Shown here: positions 34,563 through 47,600 of the stretch, piece by piece
How positions within the stretch are numbered: the stretch's first letter is position 1
How the letters are laid out: each line of letters begins with the position of its first letter
NCBI GenBank assembly: GCA_033439765.1
Contig: JAULSN010000012.1
Coordinates: forward strand, 310,001-374,000
Source of the DNA: Lasiosphaeria ovina
Lineage: Eukaryota > Ascomycota > Sordariomycetes > Sordariales > Lasiosphaeriaceae
DNA length: 64,000 nt
Direction of reading: 5' to 3'
Made by a program: the position numbers and the translations under genes
The notes under the pieces: generated by a model
Databases searched by the model: none
What the model was told of the DNA's origin: nothing
Seen by the model: the letters and a program-made list of their open reading frames with translations, nothing else

Positions 34563-36887
34563 ATGGACCAACAGCATCCCCACAGCCGCGGGCGCTCGCC
34601 CTCGGCGGCATCTACCGGCGGGGGACGCGCACACGCGCACCAACAACAGACCCATATAAAGAACAATCACTCGCCTTCGCCTGCCCGCTTTCCCAATCCG
34701 AACGAAGCCGTTGGATTGGGTCTCGGCCTTGTCGACCCTGCCTCACAGCCGTTTCCCAACACCCAGTCTAGCTTTTATAACGCCAATGCCAGTAGCTTCT
34801 TGAATAACCAGCAGCCCCAGCCCCAGTCGTTCGCCCAGCCTGGTCTCACTGATAACTCGACCAACTTCAACCTCAACCAAGACTTCACGGACCAGCTCAA
34901 GACCGAGGACACGTCCTTTAGCGGCCAGAGCCAGGGAGACTACCAGCAGCAGAACCTCTTGGCACCGACGTTTGGGGACGCCGACTTCACCATCTTCCCG
35001 CCTACGTCGGGGGAGCCGCAATACAACGCCCCGCTATTTGTTTCCGACAACCAGCAGCTTGGTAGCCCCGACTCCAACATGATGTCCCAGGCACACCACA
35101 GCCCGACGCCTCCCCACCTCCTCAACCCCGAGCCGCACCAGCCCGGCTCTGCAAACCACTCTCCATCGTTTAACCAACATCAGTTCTCGTCTCCTCCTGG
35201 GAGACACTCGCGAAATGTGTCCCTCGGTCCGGAGGCGGCCCTTCTGCCCACCTGGGCCACATCCGGTCCACAGTTCCAGGGTCACAGACGTAGCCCTTCA
35301 GAATACTCAGATGTCTCATCAGTGGCACCGTCGCCCAACCTCGTCAGCTCAGACAGCTTTGACCAGATTGACCAGAGCCACTCGCCGATGCAGCGACCGC
35401 AAGATTCTAACCTTTACCAGGAACTTCATGGGATAGGCAGCTTCAGCATCTCAGACCAGGGCACACATTCTCCCAGCCACGGAGGAAGGAGCCCATCCCA
35501 CAGCCCTGCCATCTCACCGCGCATCTTACCTCAGCAGCTGCCGGAGATGAGCCAGCAACAAAACAGCTTCATGGTTCGGCCACAAAACAACGGCTACGGG
35601 ACGGGCCCTTCTTATCTGCAGCCTCCGCAAGAAGCTTTTCCTCAGCTTCAAATGGATGGTCCCGATATGCAAGGACAAATGCCGGCCCCGCCTTCTATCA
35701 ATATTGATTATGCTCCGACGTCAGTGAGAAGTGGCTTCGAGCAACCGAAGAATCTCGACATAGATTCGCTAACTCCGCCAGAGAGAGGTACGTCCCTAGG
35801 CCTGATGATTTTTGTTGACAGGTGGGACCACAGTAGACTAATGCGCTATCGAGCAGGCCGGGCCAGGATCTCACGACCACGTGCTGTTACAGATCCATTT
35901 AATAGTGGTGGTACTCTCCTCAACCATCGCAGCCCTTCGGCTTCAGGGAGCCTTTCACCCAACCTTTCAGCTGACGCGCGCTCTGACTCTTCCCGTTCCC
36001 TCTCGCCTCTTGACCGCTCCAGCCCCGGAAGCGGAGGAAATTCGCCCAGTAGAAGGCGCCAGTCAACTTCGGCAGTTCCCAACAACGTGATTGCGCTTCG
36101 ACTTGCCGATCCAGATTACAATGGCCCCGGTGCCCAAGGCGAAAGTGGAGCCGGCGGAGCCAAGCGGATTCAAAAACATCCGGCGACATTCCAATGTACT
36201 CTGTGTCCCAAACGGTTCACCAGAGCATACAATCTGCGGTCGCATCTCCGAACACACACGGACGAAAGACCATTTGTCTGTACGGTGTGTGGCAAGGCGT
36301 TTGCGCGGCAGCACGATCGCAAGCGCCACGAAGGCCTGCATTCAGGGGAGAAGAAATTCGTTTGCAAGGGAGACCTGAAAGGTGGCGGACAATGGGGTTG
36401 TGGCCGACGGTTCGCGCGCGCGGATGCTCTTGGCCGCCATTTCCGGTCTGAAGCGGGGCGCATCTGCATCAAACCGCTCCTTGACGAAGAGATGCTCGAA
36501 AGGCAGCGTATATGGAACGAGCAGCGGATGCAACATGCGGCGGCGCAGGGCATGGTCATGCAGGCTCCCGGCATGATGATGCCCCCTGGGATGGACCCGA
36601 ACGCAGGCGCATACCAGTTAGATGCCAGCGGCAACTATCCACTACCGCAAGCACTGCTGGCTCAGTATCCTGCTTTGGCCCAGATGAATTGGTCGGCGGC
36701 TGACATGACGGGTGGCGGCAGTGGGATGGAAGACGAGATCAGCGGAAGGAGTAGCTTCGATGCCAGCGACTACGATGAAGGTGATGACGGGGGTTACGTC
36801 AGTGGGCCAGGTACCGGCTTTGGTCCTGGAGGGATGCAAGAGAATTTTGGCGACATCGGCTACGCCAGCGACTATGGTGGACGTTAG
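34563..36887 (+). CDS. CRZ1: C2H2 zinc-finger transcription factor, CRZ1/CrzA-like
   Basis: CRZ1 is the transcription factor dephosphorylated by calcineurin on Ca2+ signalling; it enters the nucleus and activates ion-pump, cell-wall and stress genes. Model join(34563..35787, 35857..36887), 751 aa. The long N-terminal half is Gln/Ser/Pro/Asn-rich, with many S-P sites and a P-S-I-N-I-D segment similar to calcineurin-docking sites in this family. The [11 protein letters not shown] motif follows the intron. The DNA-binding part has C2H2 fingers: [15 protein letters not shown] and [15 protein letters not shown], then an atypical third, F-V-C-K..W-G-C-G-R-R-F..H-F-R-S-E. The 69-nt intron (GTACGT..GCAG) has no stop and is a multiple of three, so unspliced RNA would give 774 aa. 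Naming rests on finger sequence and conserved flanks. Confidence 0.88.
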   Translation: MDQQHPHSRGRSPSAASTGGGRAHAHQQQTHIKNNHSPSPARFPNPNEAVGLGLGLVDPASQPFPNTQSSFYNANASSFLNNQQPQPQSFAQPGLTDNSTNFNLNQDFTDQLKTEDTSFSGQSQGDYQQQNLLAPTFGDADFTIFPPTSGEPQYNAPLFVSDNQQLGSPDSNMMSQAHHSPTPPHLLNPEPHQPGSANHSPSFNQHQFSSPPGRHSRNVSLGPEAALLPTWATSGPQFQGHRRSPSEYSDVSSVAPSPNLVSSDSFDQIDQSHSPMQRPQDSNLYQELHGIGSFSISDQGTHSPSHGGRSPSHSPAISPRILPQQLPEMSQQQNSFMVRPQNNGYGTGPSYLQPPQEAFPQLQMDGPDMQGQMPAPPSINIDYAPTSVRSGFEQPKNLDIDSLTPPERGTSLGLMIFVDRWDHSRLMRYRAGRARISRPRAVTDPFNSGGTLLNHRSPSASGSLSPNLSADARSDSSRSLSPLDRSSPGSGGNSPSRRRQSTSAVPNNVIALRLADPDYNGPGAQGESGAGGAKRIQKHPATFQCTLCPKRFTRAYNLRSHLRTHTDERPFVCTVCGKAFARQHDRKRHEGLHSGEKKFVCKGDLKGGGQWGCGRRFARADALGRHFRSEAGRICIKPLLDEEMLERQRIWNEQRMQHAAAQGMVMQAPGMMMPPGMDPNAGAYQLDASGNYPLPQALLAQYPALAQMNWSAADMTGGGSGMEDEISGRSSFDASDYDEGDDGGYVSGPGTGFGPGGMQENFGDIGYASDYGGR

Positions 36888-37388
36888 TTCTGTGCCATGG
36901 CGTTCTAGGGTTGGGAATTTTTTTTCTTCTGGAAGGACGGAATCTCTAGCCTGTGCTTTTTATTTTGGTTTCCTTTCTCTTTATTCCGCATTTCCTTCCC
37001 CCTTTTTTGGATGATCCTATTCCGTCTGGGACATTTACTGTCACTTTCCTTTTTTCGGTTCTCTCCCATTCTATATAGAATGGGTCTTCATGACATTGAT
37101 GATTGCAGCAGTGCACTTCTTGTCTTGCGGTCTTGATTAGATATGGTAGTGGTCCCGCTCACTGCCCTGGTTTGGGTATCTGGTCAAGACGAGGTCTGTT
37201 TTAAAGTCTTGGCCTTTTGGGAGAATTAGTCCCTTAGATCACATTGCGAGTGCTTATAGATACCAATATTGACTTTTCGGCCAGTCTTAGTCTCTATACT
37301 ATCCGTATGTATGCTTGACTATTCCTGCGCGACAATGACCCGATTGCCCATGTCCTATTGTGATGAGACCTATCGAACAGTAGACGGA
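36888..37388. other. Intergenic, convergent 3' UTRs
   Basis: T-rich 3' sequence of the CRZ1-like gene and the end of the DUF7053-like gene. No other feature is seen. Confidence 0.5.
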
Positions 37389-37982
37389 TCATGGGGAAGT
37401 GTCTTCCCTTACCTCTCCAGGTGAAATTGACGCCTGCGGTTGGCTTGACCGTGCGACCTCGTCAACTACGCGTTGGAGAATCTCTTGATGCGCGCTGGAG
37501 AAGCTACGCCTGACAAACGGCCTGATAATGCTGCCGCACTCGATATTGGCAATCTCCACCAGCTCGTAGTTCCCCTCGCCGGGCCCGGCCAAAGTCCCCC
37601 CCCAAACCTCGCCTCGCAGGCGGACCTCGTAGCTACTTCGCACCCTAACACCCTGCGAATCCGCACGACATCGAACCCCCCGCGTGAAGCTCTGGAACAC
37701 ACACGGGATCTCGATTCCCTTACTAGCCCAAGAACCCGCGCCGGGAATGATGGGTATGCGGTCCCGAACCACAAAGGCTGACAGCTCGGGGCCGTCGCGG
37801 TGGAAGAGGGTATCACCAGCAACTTCTTCGGGGCGGAAATAGCGACGCTCGTAGCTCACGGTGTAAGGGTTAGCCCCGATGAGTGGCTCGTGTGCGTGCA
37901 GAGCCGATACAACTGCTTCTGGGGGGAGCCAAGCCGGGAGTGAAACACGTATTATGACGGTGAAGGGTTGGGATGGAGCCAT
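37389..37982 (-). CDS. Small fungal protein resembling DUF7053
   Basis: This intronless frame encodes 197 residues if it begins at the first ATG (37982); the open frame continues upstream to about 38072 without an ATG. The sequence looks like a compact alpha/beta protein: F-T-V-I-I-R-V-S-L-P-A-W-L-P, then V-S-Y-E-R-R-Y-F-R-P, a central W-A-S-K-G-I-E-I-P-C-V-F-Q-S-F-T-R-G-V run, V-R-S-S-Y-E-V-R-L-R-G-E-V-W, and a helical C-terminus with E-I-L-Q-R-V-V-D-E-V. That pattern resembles the fungal DUF7053 family, of unknown function. I recognise no catalytic motif, signal or membrane segment. Codon use is GC-rich like the neighbours. The family name is tentative, but a real gene is likely. Confidence 0.6.
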   Translation of the reverse strand: MAPSQPFTVIIRVSLPAWLPPEAVVSALHAHEPLIGANPYTVSYERRYFRPEEVAGDTLFHRDGPELSAFVVRDRIPIIPGAGSWASKGIEIPCVFQSFTRGVRCRADSQGVRVRSSYEVRLRGEVWGGTLAGPGEGNYELVEIANIECGSIIRPFVRRSFSSAHQEILQRVVDEVARSSQPQASISPGEVREDTSP

Positions 37983-40900
37983 AGGCGGGCTGCAGCCTCG
38001 GCCAAAGGCAATGGGGGCCGAGTGCTTGGATCCCACGTTCCACTGCGTGATGGCGTGAGGGCAACTTCTCAATTCTCGTGGGCTAGGTAAGATGGATGGA
38101 TGGAAGGATCAAGCCGCTCGTTGAATGGAGACATTGGCCATATTTTGCCGCGATGCAGCGGGGAGAGATTGGATCGGTTTCTTGGCCTAGGCGGCGGTCA
38201 GGTCTTCTCTCGCTCGGCCCGCAGATCAGAGAAGCCTGCCTGGAGTGGCGAAAGAGCCGAAAAAGGCCAGTGTATGTTGTTACGTACTCAGACCAGACAC
38301 CTGGACTCTCTGTTGGCTCCCTTGAAGCTTCACACACTACCCACTGCGCAACGTCCAGCATCACTCCCGTCTTTGGCCCCCTGGGAACGGACCCGATTCG
38401 CGAATTGCTTGGGGCATCGCGCTGCGTGGGAAGTGAACGCCATGCCAATCCTGACGTTGCTTACGGATTTATCCTACAGCGCTTCTTTCCGTCAGAAACC
38501 GGGACCAAATTTTTAAATTCAGTGTGGCTAAGCCAACAATTCTTTTTTGAGGAACGCGATCTTCGCCTGAGTTAGCCGTCTCCTCTCCGGGCGGAAGCAG
38601 CGCCAGCCCAAGTTTCCCATCATCTCGTCCCATCATTTGAACGGTGAAGAATGCCAGATCAGCGTCGCAGAACTGAACCAAAAAAAAAGGTTATTTTTCT
38701 CGCACCTCCTGGGTATGGAGGGCAGCCAGCGGCGTGCCATGGTCGGAAACTTCCAACAGGGCGCGGGCCTTCCTCGATCCCCATGTGCGCACCCGCGTCG
38801 GTGCGTTTGCTTCGAGTCTGGTCATTCTAGCGGTGAGCGAGACTCCCGCCAAAAACCGATTCCCATTCGGATGGCGCAGACGGGCTCTTTTCGGCTGCTT
38901 CTACACAGTACTGGACTGGCTAAGAGAGACCCGACGCTGATTATCAGTTCCCCACCGTGCAGCCGACTCCCGCAGTTCGAAAGACTGGGGACCCATGATG
39001 GTTACTTTACCTGCAACAGTGAAAGACACACCCTTGGTACGTAAGGTACGAAAGTATTCATACACATCTAGGAAGGGAAGGAATGACTGTACAAGTACCT
39101 TTCCTACTTGAGAATATATAAGGCCAGTATGGTACTGTATCGCCGACGACTGCCGAGACCGTCCCAAGCGATCTCGACCTTCCGTCATCCCGTTCTGAAC
39201 GTTCACCAAAAGAGTCACCTAGGTCCCCGACTTGGATTGCCGAAACTGCGAGGTCTTTCGACAGCAAAAGAGTTAGACAACAACATTGAAGGCTGATTCC
39301 TTCCTGCAGCTGCAGCCGCATCATCTTGCAGTCGCCGTTTTCGGCCAAGACTTGTTGGTCAAGTAGCCGGCACCTTTCGAGAAGGCGCATCGCTGCCCAG
39401 TCTGCAACGTAGTGGTACCAACGCAGGAAATTCCCCTAAACCCACAAGGCTGATTCGCCAGGTTTGTTTTCGGTTCCGCTCTGGAAAGGCATCACAACTG
39501 TAAGACTGAGTCGCGCGTCTTGGTGACGCACTTGGGTGCAGGACGCAGTGCCGACAAAGATAACGGGATGCGATAGTACAAGAGGTGAGTCAAGTTTGGC
39601 GATCCTGTAAAGAGGTTGAAGGCCTTTGAGCTACGCAGGGAGGGCATATATTTCGGTTAAATCAAAGACTCCAGCAATCAAGAGCGGCGGTACCTACCTC
39701 GGCACACAATAGGTAATGTGCGTTATTCCGAATGGCATACATGCCTGGGCAAACATCAATGAAGTTACTTTCGCTACAGGATACTCGAGAGTTCCGCATA
39801 CTGTATTTGAGAATGCTCTCGCCTGACTTCGCGGAAAGCATAAACGACCGCGCACCTCGATTAGGTCAGCTAGTGGGAAGAGAAGTAACTGAGTATCTTG
39901 CTATGTACGAGTGCTTTTTTATTTTTAAACTACGGAATGGTGTAATTCGTGCATACACCTGTCTCGGGCGTTCGTCCATTCGGCAGGGCGCACGCTACTG
40001 TATTCCAATAAACGAGGGGCACCGGTGACATATGGTACAACCTGGCGGGCTGCAGCTCAGTCTTCCGCTCACCTCTCGACCTCGGTGATGGCGTCTAAGA
40101 AGAGGTCAACGGGCGAATAGTTGTCACCAGGCGGTCGCAAACAATCCGGGCGAATATCTGTCGGTGAGAATGGAGGGAACGGCACAGCACTTGACTTGCG
40201 ACGGATTTTGGCCACCCCAGCGTGTCTCCTGAGTCCCTCAGATCAACTTTGGTCAGGGGCCTGGATAAGGTGGTGGTGGGCTGGCTGTCGGGATTGGAAT
40301 GGTCACTCGCCCTAAAACCGCCCACCATTCTATCAGCAGCCAATGACGTTTAGCCCCAGCCAGAATGTGCTTGTTTGTCGAGAAGGGCTGCCACACCGCG
40401 AACCAGAACGGGACTGTTGCAAGAAGTGGGCACAACATGGGTCCGTCTTGCTGGTTCGCAGCACAACCGCACACAAGCTGTTCTGTCAATTCCTCCCACC
40501 GTCGTCACGGAACTCGTCAACTGATGAATGTAGTTGCAGCTACACATTACGCACGGAGATTTCCTTTCAGGGACCTGTAAGGCACAAAAATTGCAGTAGG
40601 ATATCCGTACCGGCATGCGATTATCTGATTGAAAGCCTTCCCTCTGAGGTGATCGGCGGTCATCCCTGCGCCGCCGTGTGCCGCCCAGGTCGTCCCGCAG
40701 CCAAGTGCTACTTGCATGCCGTCGGTCTATTACAGTGCTTCCCGTTGTGCATGAATACCTCGTCAAGGCGCATTAGGGACAGTACCACCCCTCTCTTTTT
40801 TTTCACCAAGTTCAGGTGCTTCTGCTTGACCATCGTCCCTCCGACCACACACACAGACCTACCCCTTCAATCTGGTCTGGTTACTGTTGCACGAGAAGAA

Positions 40901-41373
40901 ACGAGACTGCAGTGGCCAATTCGAACGACAGTGTTGAGTTGTCCCACACGACCCAGCCTGTGAAGACCGCCAATCACCTCCCCTCGCCCCCATCGTCTCC
41001 GAGTGTCGCGTCCAAATCGAAACGGGCTATTGGTTCTTACCGGAACGCCATTTTCCACGGCTATCAAATCTTTCTACAGCCAGGGACCAAATAAAAAAGG
41101 GGTTGTCAAAAAGAAAAGGGGGCCAAGCTCGAGGAAAGAAGCGGTCGGGAACCTCGTTGCCTTTCGCCTTCCGCATTGCGATATTCTCCTCAACTACTAC
41201 TGCTCAGAGTAACGCACCGCACCAGTGATTTCGAGAGCACATCTCGACCCTCGCCCACCAAGATACCTGAGGTTGGAACTATAACCCTCCCAATTCGCCC
41301 GCCCGGCAAATTCAGCACCACATGAGTTTGACAACCGTCCGTCGGCACACTTTGAACTTGTTCGACTATCAGG
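37983..41373. other. Gene-poor interval of 3.4 kb upstream of the giant repeat gene
   Basis: Many frames of 60-206 codons exist on both strands. None has a start/splice structure, domain or protein-like composition I can support. It probably contains the promoters of the DUF7053-like and giant-repeat genes, and the 5' leader of the latter (pyrimidine-rich sequence around 40780-41000). It is the longest stretch in the window where I see no gene. Confidence 0.45.
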
Positions 41374-44300
41374 ATGGCCGTCGCCGAGGTTCTGGTATTC
41401 CGCGAGAGCTGGACAGAAGGCGCTGCATATGGTTGGCCAACGACCCGGCCTTTGACGAGGACGACTGGGTTGGATGAGCAGTTGATAAAGGACCTGAGAT
41501 CGACCTTTCTGAAAGCCAGGCTGGGCCTCATTGCAGAATGCTGGATTGAACTTTGGAGCAAAGCAAGGGTACGTTGTGGGATGTCCAGTGTTTCTTGACT
41601 TCGGCCAAAATGATCTCATCTGGGAGCCTAATCACGGGGTGTCATGTTCGAAGGAACACCACGGAGTCAATTATACCCTATGCTCACCCGAAGAAGTTAA
41701 ACGGGCTCAAACTTGAGACCTTTGCTGATAGACTGATTCACAGCCGCCGCCGCATTCCCGGCCTGGCCCATGGCCCCCTATCATTCTCGGGCCGACACGA
41801 CAAGGCCGTCGTCCGCTGCAACCCAGTCCCCTGCCCGACGATGACTGCAATGCGGCGTCCCTGAAAGTCTACGACCCAACTGGCAGCGGCGCGAATGCAT
41901 GCTGTTCCAAATCACCTCTGAATGGGCTTAACGCCCCGGATGGTGTTGCTTCAGGGCCCGGCCTTGGATACCAAAGGCGTGAAAACGATGTGCTCGTGGA
42001 CCCGAGCATGTCTGTCTACATTGACTTCAGAAATGATGAGGGGTTCCGGCATGTTGCATCAGGAAAGAAGAAGAAGAATAAACCGGCAGCAAAGTCGAAC
42101 AACTTCGAAGATAACGACGAGACGAAGAAAGGGGGTGGTGAAGGAGGCGGTGATGGAAATAAAGATGATGGCAGTGCTGGCGCCGGCGGCGGAGACGCCA
42201 GCAATTCCGGTGGTGGTGGCGGCGACGACGGCGCTGGCGACGGTGGCGATGACAAGAAAGAGGACAAGAAGGCGGATGGCGATGACCCCGCCATTGAAGA
42301 TGAATGGGCCACTCTCACCACTTCTAAGAAGAAGAAGGGGAAAAAGAATGCGGCTACTTCGGTCACTACTGATACCGCCACTACCACAGCGGCTACTATA
42401 TCTGACGAAAAACTGTCCGATTTTGCCCTGCCCAGCATAACATCGACAGGGCTGGGTGCATTCCACGAGATCAAGCTAGACGCGGGGCCTTCTCTGGATT
42501 TAAATTTTGGCACTATAGACACTAAAAATTTGAGTGCCTGGAGCTCTAGCTGGAATACGGGGAGTTCCTGGGATTTCTCTGCTACCAAGACTTCACCCGA
42601 TGACGCCAAACCTAAGGAAGATGAGAAAGCGGACAACTCCTGGGGCATCGACCGGCCAAAGCCCAAGAAAAAAGGCAAGACTACCATATCGTTTGGCGAC
42701 TTTGGTGTTGACGCTGACGACAACGCCGAACCCACCCCTGCTGAGGATGAAATCAACAAGGAGAAGATTGATGCAGGTTTTGATTTTGGCTTCAACGTGA
42801 TGTCAAAGAAGGACAAGAAGAAAAAGATGATCGTCAGTGCCTGGAATCAAGAGCCTGAGGATGAGAAGACACCGTTGGCCGACAGCCAAGATGTCGCGGG
42901 CGACTCGTGGTCCGGTTGGGGCAAGAAACCCCTCGCAGACGCGGAGCCCGGAACCAAGCCAACTTTCGACGTGACGACTCAACCAGACGATGATTGGTTT
43001 TCTTCCAAGAAAGACAAGAAGAAGAAGAAATCCCTTATGGCCGTCGAGGAGCCTGTAAAGCAACCTGAGCCGGAGTCGGAACCTGTTGATGACTTCTGGA
43101 GCACTGCCAATAAGAAGAAGAAGAAGGGCAAGGCAGTCGCCGAGCCTGAGGAGACTGAGAAGGAGCCTGATCCTCCTGTCGAGCCGGAGCCGAAGAAAGA
43201 AACTGACGACCTCTGGGGCGCTTGGGGCGCAGCACCAGCCAAAAAGGGCAAGAAAAAGAAAGGAGCTGTGCTTGCAGTTGTTGGTGAGCCTGAACTGGAA
43301 GACAAACCTGTCGAGCCCGAGCCCGAGCCCGAGCCTAAACCTGAACCGGAGCCAGAAAAGGAGCCCGAGACGGACACCGCATGGGGTTGGGGCAGTTCCG
43401 GGACCAAAAAGGACAAGAAGAAGAAAGGTAAGAGGGTTTCCCTTCTTGACGACTCTCCTAAGGAGCCAGAGCCACTGCCAGCGGAAAAACTCGAGCCGGA
43501 GGTCGAAACAGAGGGAACCAAGGAGCAAGACGACTTTTGGGGCAGTATCACAATGAAGAAGGACAAGAAAAAGAAAGGTAAGAACGTTGCTGTCGATTTA
43601 GTGGAACCTCCCCCCATGGAAGATCTCAAGATTGAGGAAAACCCTCCTGGCGAGGATGAGTTCGGAAGTACGGTCACGAAGAAAAAAGGTAAGAAAGGGG
43701 TTGTTGAGGAAATCATAGACAACCCTGCGTCCGCTATTGCCGGGGAGGCAAAGAAGGACGAAGAGCCTGTCGAGGGTTTGGGCTGGGGTGCTCCGACGAC
43801 TAAGAAGGACAAGAAAAAGATGAAGGGTTCAATTTGGGATGAGTTGGATACAACTTCCAAGCCAGAACCAGAACCACTACCAGAACCACTACCAGAAGTC
43901 AAGAAGGACGAAGACGACATGTGGGGCAGCTTTACGACGTCCAAGAAAGATAAGAAAAAGAAAGGCAAGACAGCCGCCGCCGGACCTTCATCAGAACCTG
44001 TAAAGGAGCCGGAGCCGGAGCTAGAGCCGGAGCTAGAGCCAGGGCCAGAGCCAGAGCCAGAGCCTGAAAAGAAAGAGGAAGATAACTCTGGATGGGGTTG
44101 GGGCATGTCGACTAAGAAGGACAAGAAGAAGAAGAAGAGCAAGAGCGCCCTACCTGAACCCGAAGAGCCCCAGGTAGTTCCTGAGCCTGAGTCTGAGCCT
44201 GTGCCTGAGCCTGAGCCTGAGCTTGAAGCAGAGAAAGAGTTGGAAGAAAACAATGACTGGACTTCGTGGGGCACCACGGCCAAGAAAGACAAGAAAAAGA

Positions 44301-44584
44301 AGGGCAAGGCAGCCGTCATAGCCGAATCCGAGCAGCCGAAGGAGCCAGAATTGGTCCCAGAACCGGAAGCTGCTGCTGAAGCAGAACCTGTTGTTGAGGC
44401 GGAAAAGGGAGATGACATTTGGGGCGTCTCTCTGTCAAAGAAAGACAAGAAGAAAAAGGGCAAGAATGCCATCGTTTCAACACCTGACCCGGCTCCAAAA
44501 CAGCTCGAGCCCGACAAGACGGAAGTTGACGATATTTGGGGAGTCAGCAACTCGAAGAAGGAAAAGAAGAAGGGAAAGAAAGTT

Positions 44585-44619
<35 letters not shown>

Positions 44620-47600
44620 AGAGCCAGAGCCAGAGCTCGAGCCTGAACTAGAGCCTGAGCCTGACTTTACCGAGGAACCAGATCCCAAGTCTGAGCCTAC
44701 AAAGAACGAAGACATATGGGGTGTCACCAGTTCCAAGAAGGACAAGAAGAAGAAGGGCAAGAACAAGGATCCAGAGCCTGAACCTCAACCAGAACCTGAG
44801 CCTGTGCCTGAGCCTGCGCCGGACCACTTGCTCGAAAATAAGCAGGAGGATGACATGTGGGGGTCATTTGCCGCTTCGAAGAAAGATAAAAAGAAAAAGG
44901 GCAAGAAGGGTCAGCCGGAACCGGAGCCGGAGCTGGAGCCGGAGCCTGTGGTGGAATCTGATCTGAAGCCAGTGTCTGGGCCTTCTCCTGGGCCAGAACT
45001 CGAGCAAAAGGAGGACGACGATTTCTGGAGCTTCTCTGCCACAAAAAAGGACAAAAAGAAAAGCAAGAAGAGTCAGCCTAAACCCGAGCTAGAACTGGAA
45101 GCAATAATACCCCCGGAGCCGGAGCCGGGGCCGGAGCCGGAGCCAACAGCGCTTTCCGAGCCTGCACTCGAACCGAAAGAAGACGACGACATCTGGGGGG
45201 TCTCTGCGTCGAAAAGGGACAAGAAGAAGAAGAGTAAGAGTAAGAACCCAGACCCTGAGCCGGTGAAGGAAGTCGAACCGGAACCAACACCGGAGCCTGA
45301 ACCAACTCCGAAAAAGGAGGAAGACGATCTATGGGGCTCGTTCGGCACTTCCAAGAAGGACAAGAAGAAGAAGAAGGGCACAGTGGCAGATGAACCCAAA
45401 CCAAAGGAAACTCTCGCTTCAGACCCTCCTGCAGCACGAGAGAGCGCTGATTTCTGGGACACTTGGGGCTCAGGCAAGAAAGACAAGAAAGCGTCCGATG
45501 CGCTCATCGAACTTGACAAGAGCGAGACTCTGTCAGGGGACGAGAAGATGCCGGCTGTGCCAAACCAGCTCGAAAATGACGACTTCTTCAGTTCGTGGAG
45601 CATAGGCAAGGACACCAAGAAGAAGAAGGGCGCAGGCGATGAGAAACCGCTGAAGCCAGACACGATCGAGGAACCGCTTGCCAATGACATGTGGGGCCTC
45701 ACAACGTCATCAAAAAAGAAGAGCAAGGCCAGCGCCAAGAATGCACCAGTTGAAATTGTGGACGAGACGAACATGGAGTCACTACAGCCTGACTCGGTCG
45801 AAGAGACCAAAGATGAAAAGGCCGATGATGAATGGGGGGCTTGGGGTGGCAGCTCTAAGAAGAAGAAGAATAAGTCTCGAAAGGATGTACTGGCCGACGA
45901 ACCACCACCGCCGGCGCCGACGCCTCCACGAATGGCCGTGGCGGAGCAGGAAGCTGAAGTTGAGGCAAAGTCGAATGCATGGGACGAAGACCCTTCTCTC
46001 ACTTCTCTAAGTCTGGTCAAGACCAAGTCGAAGGAGAAGGACAAGAAATCGAAAGAAAAGGAGCCCAAGTTGAGCAAGAAGGAGCTTGAGAAGCTCGAAA
46101 AGGAGAAGAAAAAAGCGGAGAAAGAGGAGGAGAAGCGCAAGGCAAAGGAGGCTGAAGAGGCTGCTGAGCAGGCGCGGCGTGATGCCGAGGAGCAGGCGGC
46201 ACGGGAGGAGGAAGAGCGGCTGCAGCGGGAAGAGGAGGAGCGGCTGCAGCGGGAGGAGGAGGAGCAAGCAAGGCTCGAGGCCGAGAAAGAGGAGATAGCC
46301 AGGGAGGCGCAGGAACTCGCGGCACTAACGATCAAAAAGGGGAAGAAAAAGAAGTTGACGAAAGCGGACCAGGAGAAGTTCGATCGTCTTACCGAGAGCG
46401 CGAACCGAAGGTCCGAGGAGGATGCTGTACGCGAGGCGGTGGAGAGGGAGCGGGAGCGGGCCGAACAAGACGCCAAGGAAAGAGCGATCCGTGAGGCCGA
46501 AGAGGCAGCAGAACGCGACCGTGAAGAGGCCCAGGCAGATGCCGAAAAGTCCAAGAAGAAGCCATCCAAAGCAGAGAAGTCCAAGCTCAAGGCAAAGGAC
46601 AAAGGCAGGGACAAGGACAAGAGCCTGGACGTGGGCGGCGACGACGACGACTTCAAAGGCATTGATTTGACGACCGACGAGATCGAGGAGCTACTATCGG
46701 AGCTACCACCTCATGACAAGGCCAAGGACAGGACTGGAGACAAGGACGCGGCTTCTGGATTCAACTCCACTCGGCCCAATGCGCTACGAGAAGACAGGGA
46801 CGCGCCTGCTGCTGCAGACCCGTTCAGCTTCTGGGGCGCGGCTAAGAAACCAAGCTCCAAGGCAGCCAAAGGTACTACTTCTAATGCGCCTGAGGCAGAA
46901 GCAACCCCACCGTGGTCAGGGTCTGCCTTTAACGAGATGAAGAATGCTGAGTCATCTAAAGTTCTGGAAGCTGCTACCCTTGGCGCGATTGGCGCTGGGA
47001 TTGGTGCCTTCGCCGCCACCGAGGTGTGGAAGGCCACCTCACCGTCGTCCACCGACGCAGCAAAGCCCCCAAAGTCAAAGAAGGCCGTTGGCGGCAAGAT
47101 TGCAGACAGACTGCGTGCTTTTGAGCCCCTCAATGACGACGACAGCTACAGCGGCGGCGGCTACGACAACGAAGACCACGGCGCACGGTTTCGGGAGGAA
47201 GAACCGTTGCCCCGGCCTCCTTCGCCGCCACCCGCCGCTGCCATTGCACCACCAAAGGAAGATAAAAAGAAGGGCAAGAAGTCCAAGGACAAGAACAAGG
47301 GTTTAATTGTCGACTACCCCTCACCTAACCCTACCCCTCCGCCTCCCCCTCCGGCCCCCGCTCGTGCTTCTGCTTCTGCTCTCCCGTCGCATGTTCGCAA
47401 GGCGGCACCCAGATCCGGCCTCCCCGGTGCTTTCCCCCTCGACGACGAAGACGACGACGGTCATAACACATCCAGCTTTGACCATGACGAGATAGTAGAC
47501 ATTGTCGACATGGCAGCCGCCAAGAAAGCCGCCAGGAGGTCCAAGAAGGTCTCGGCGTCCCCCGAAGCCGTCGATGTACCGCCGCCTGCGCCGCCGCCAC

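Noticed and set aside
38096..38575. Plus-strand frame of 159 codons upstream of the giant gene
   Set aside because: No domain, biased but not protein-like composition, overlapping frames in all phases.
42979..44766. Long minus-strand reading frame (595 codons, Ser/Gly rich) opposite the giant gene
   Set aside because: It is the mirror of the purine-rich repeat array. No start context, domain or splice signals; composition is purely low complexity.
45073..46662. Second long minus-strand frame (529 codons) opposite the giant gene
   Set aside because: Same cause as above: the poly-Lys/Glu array read backwards gives Ser/Phe/Leu repeats.
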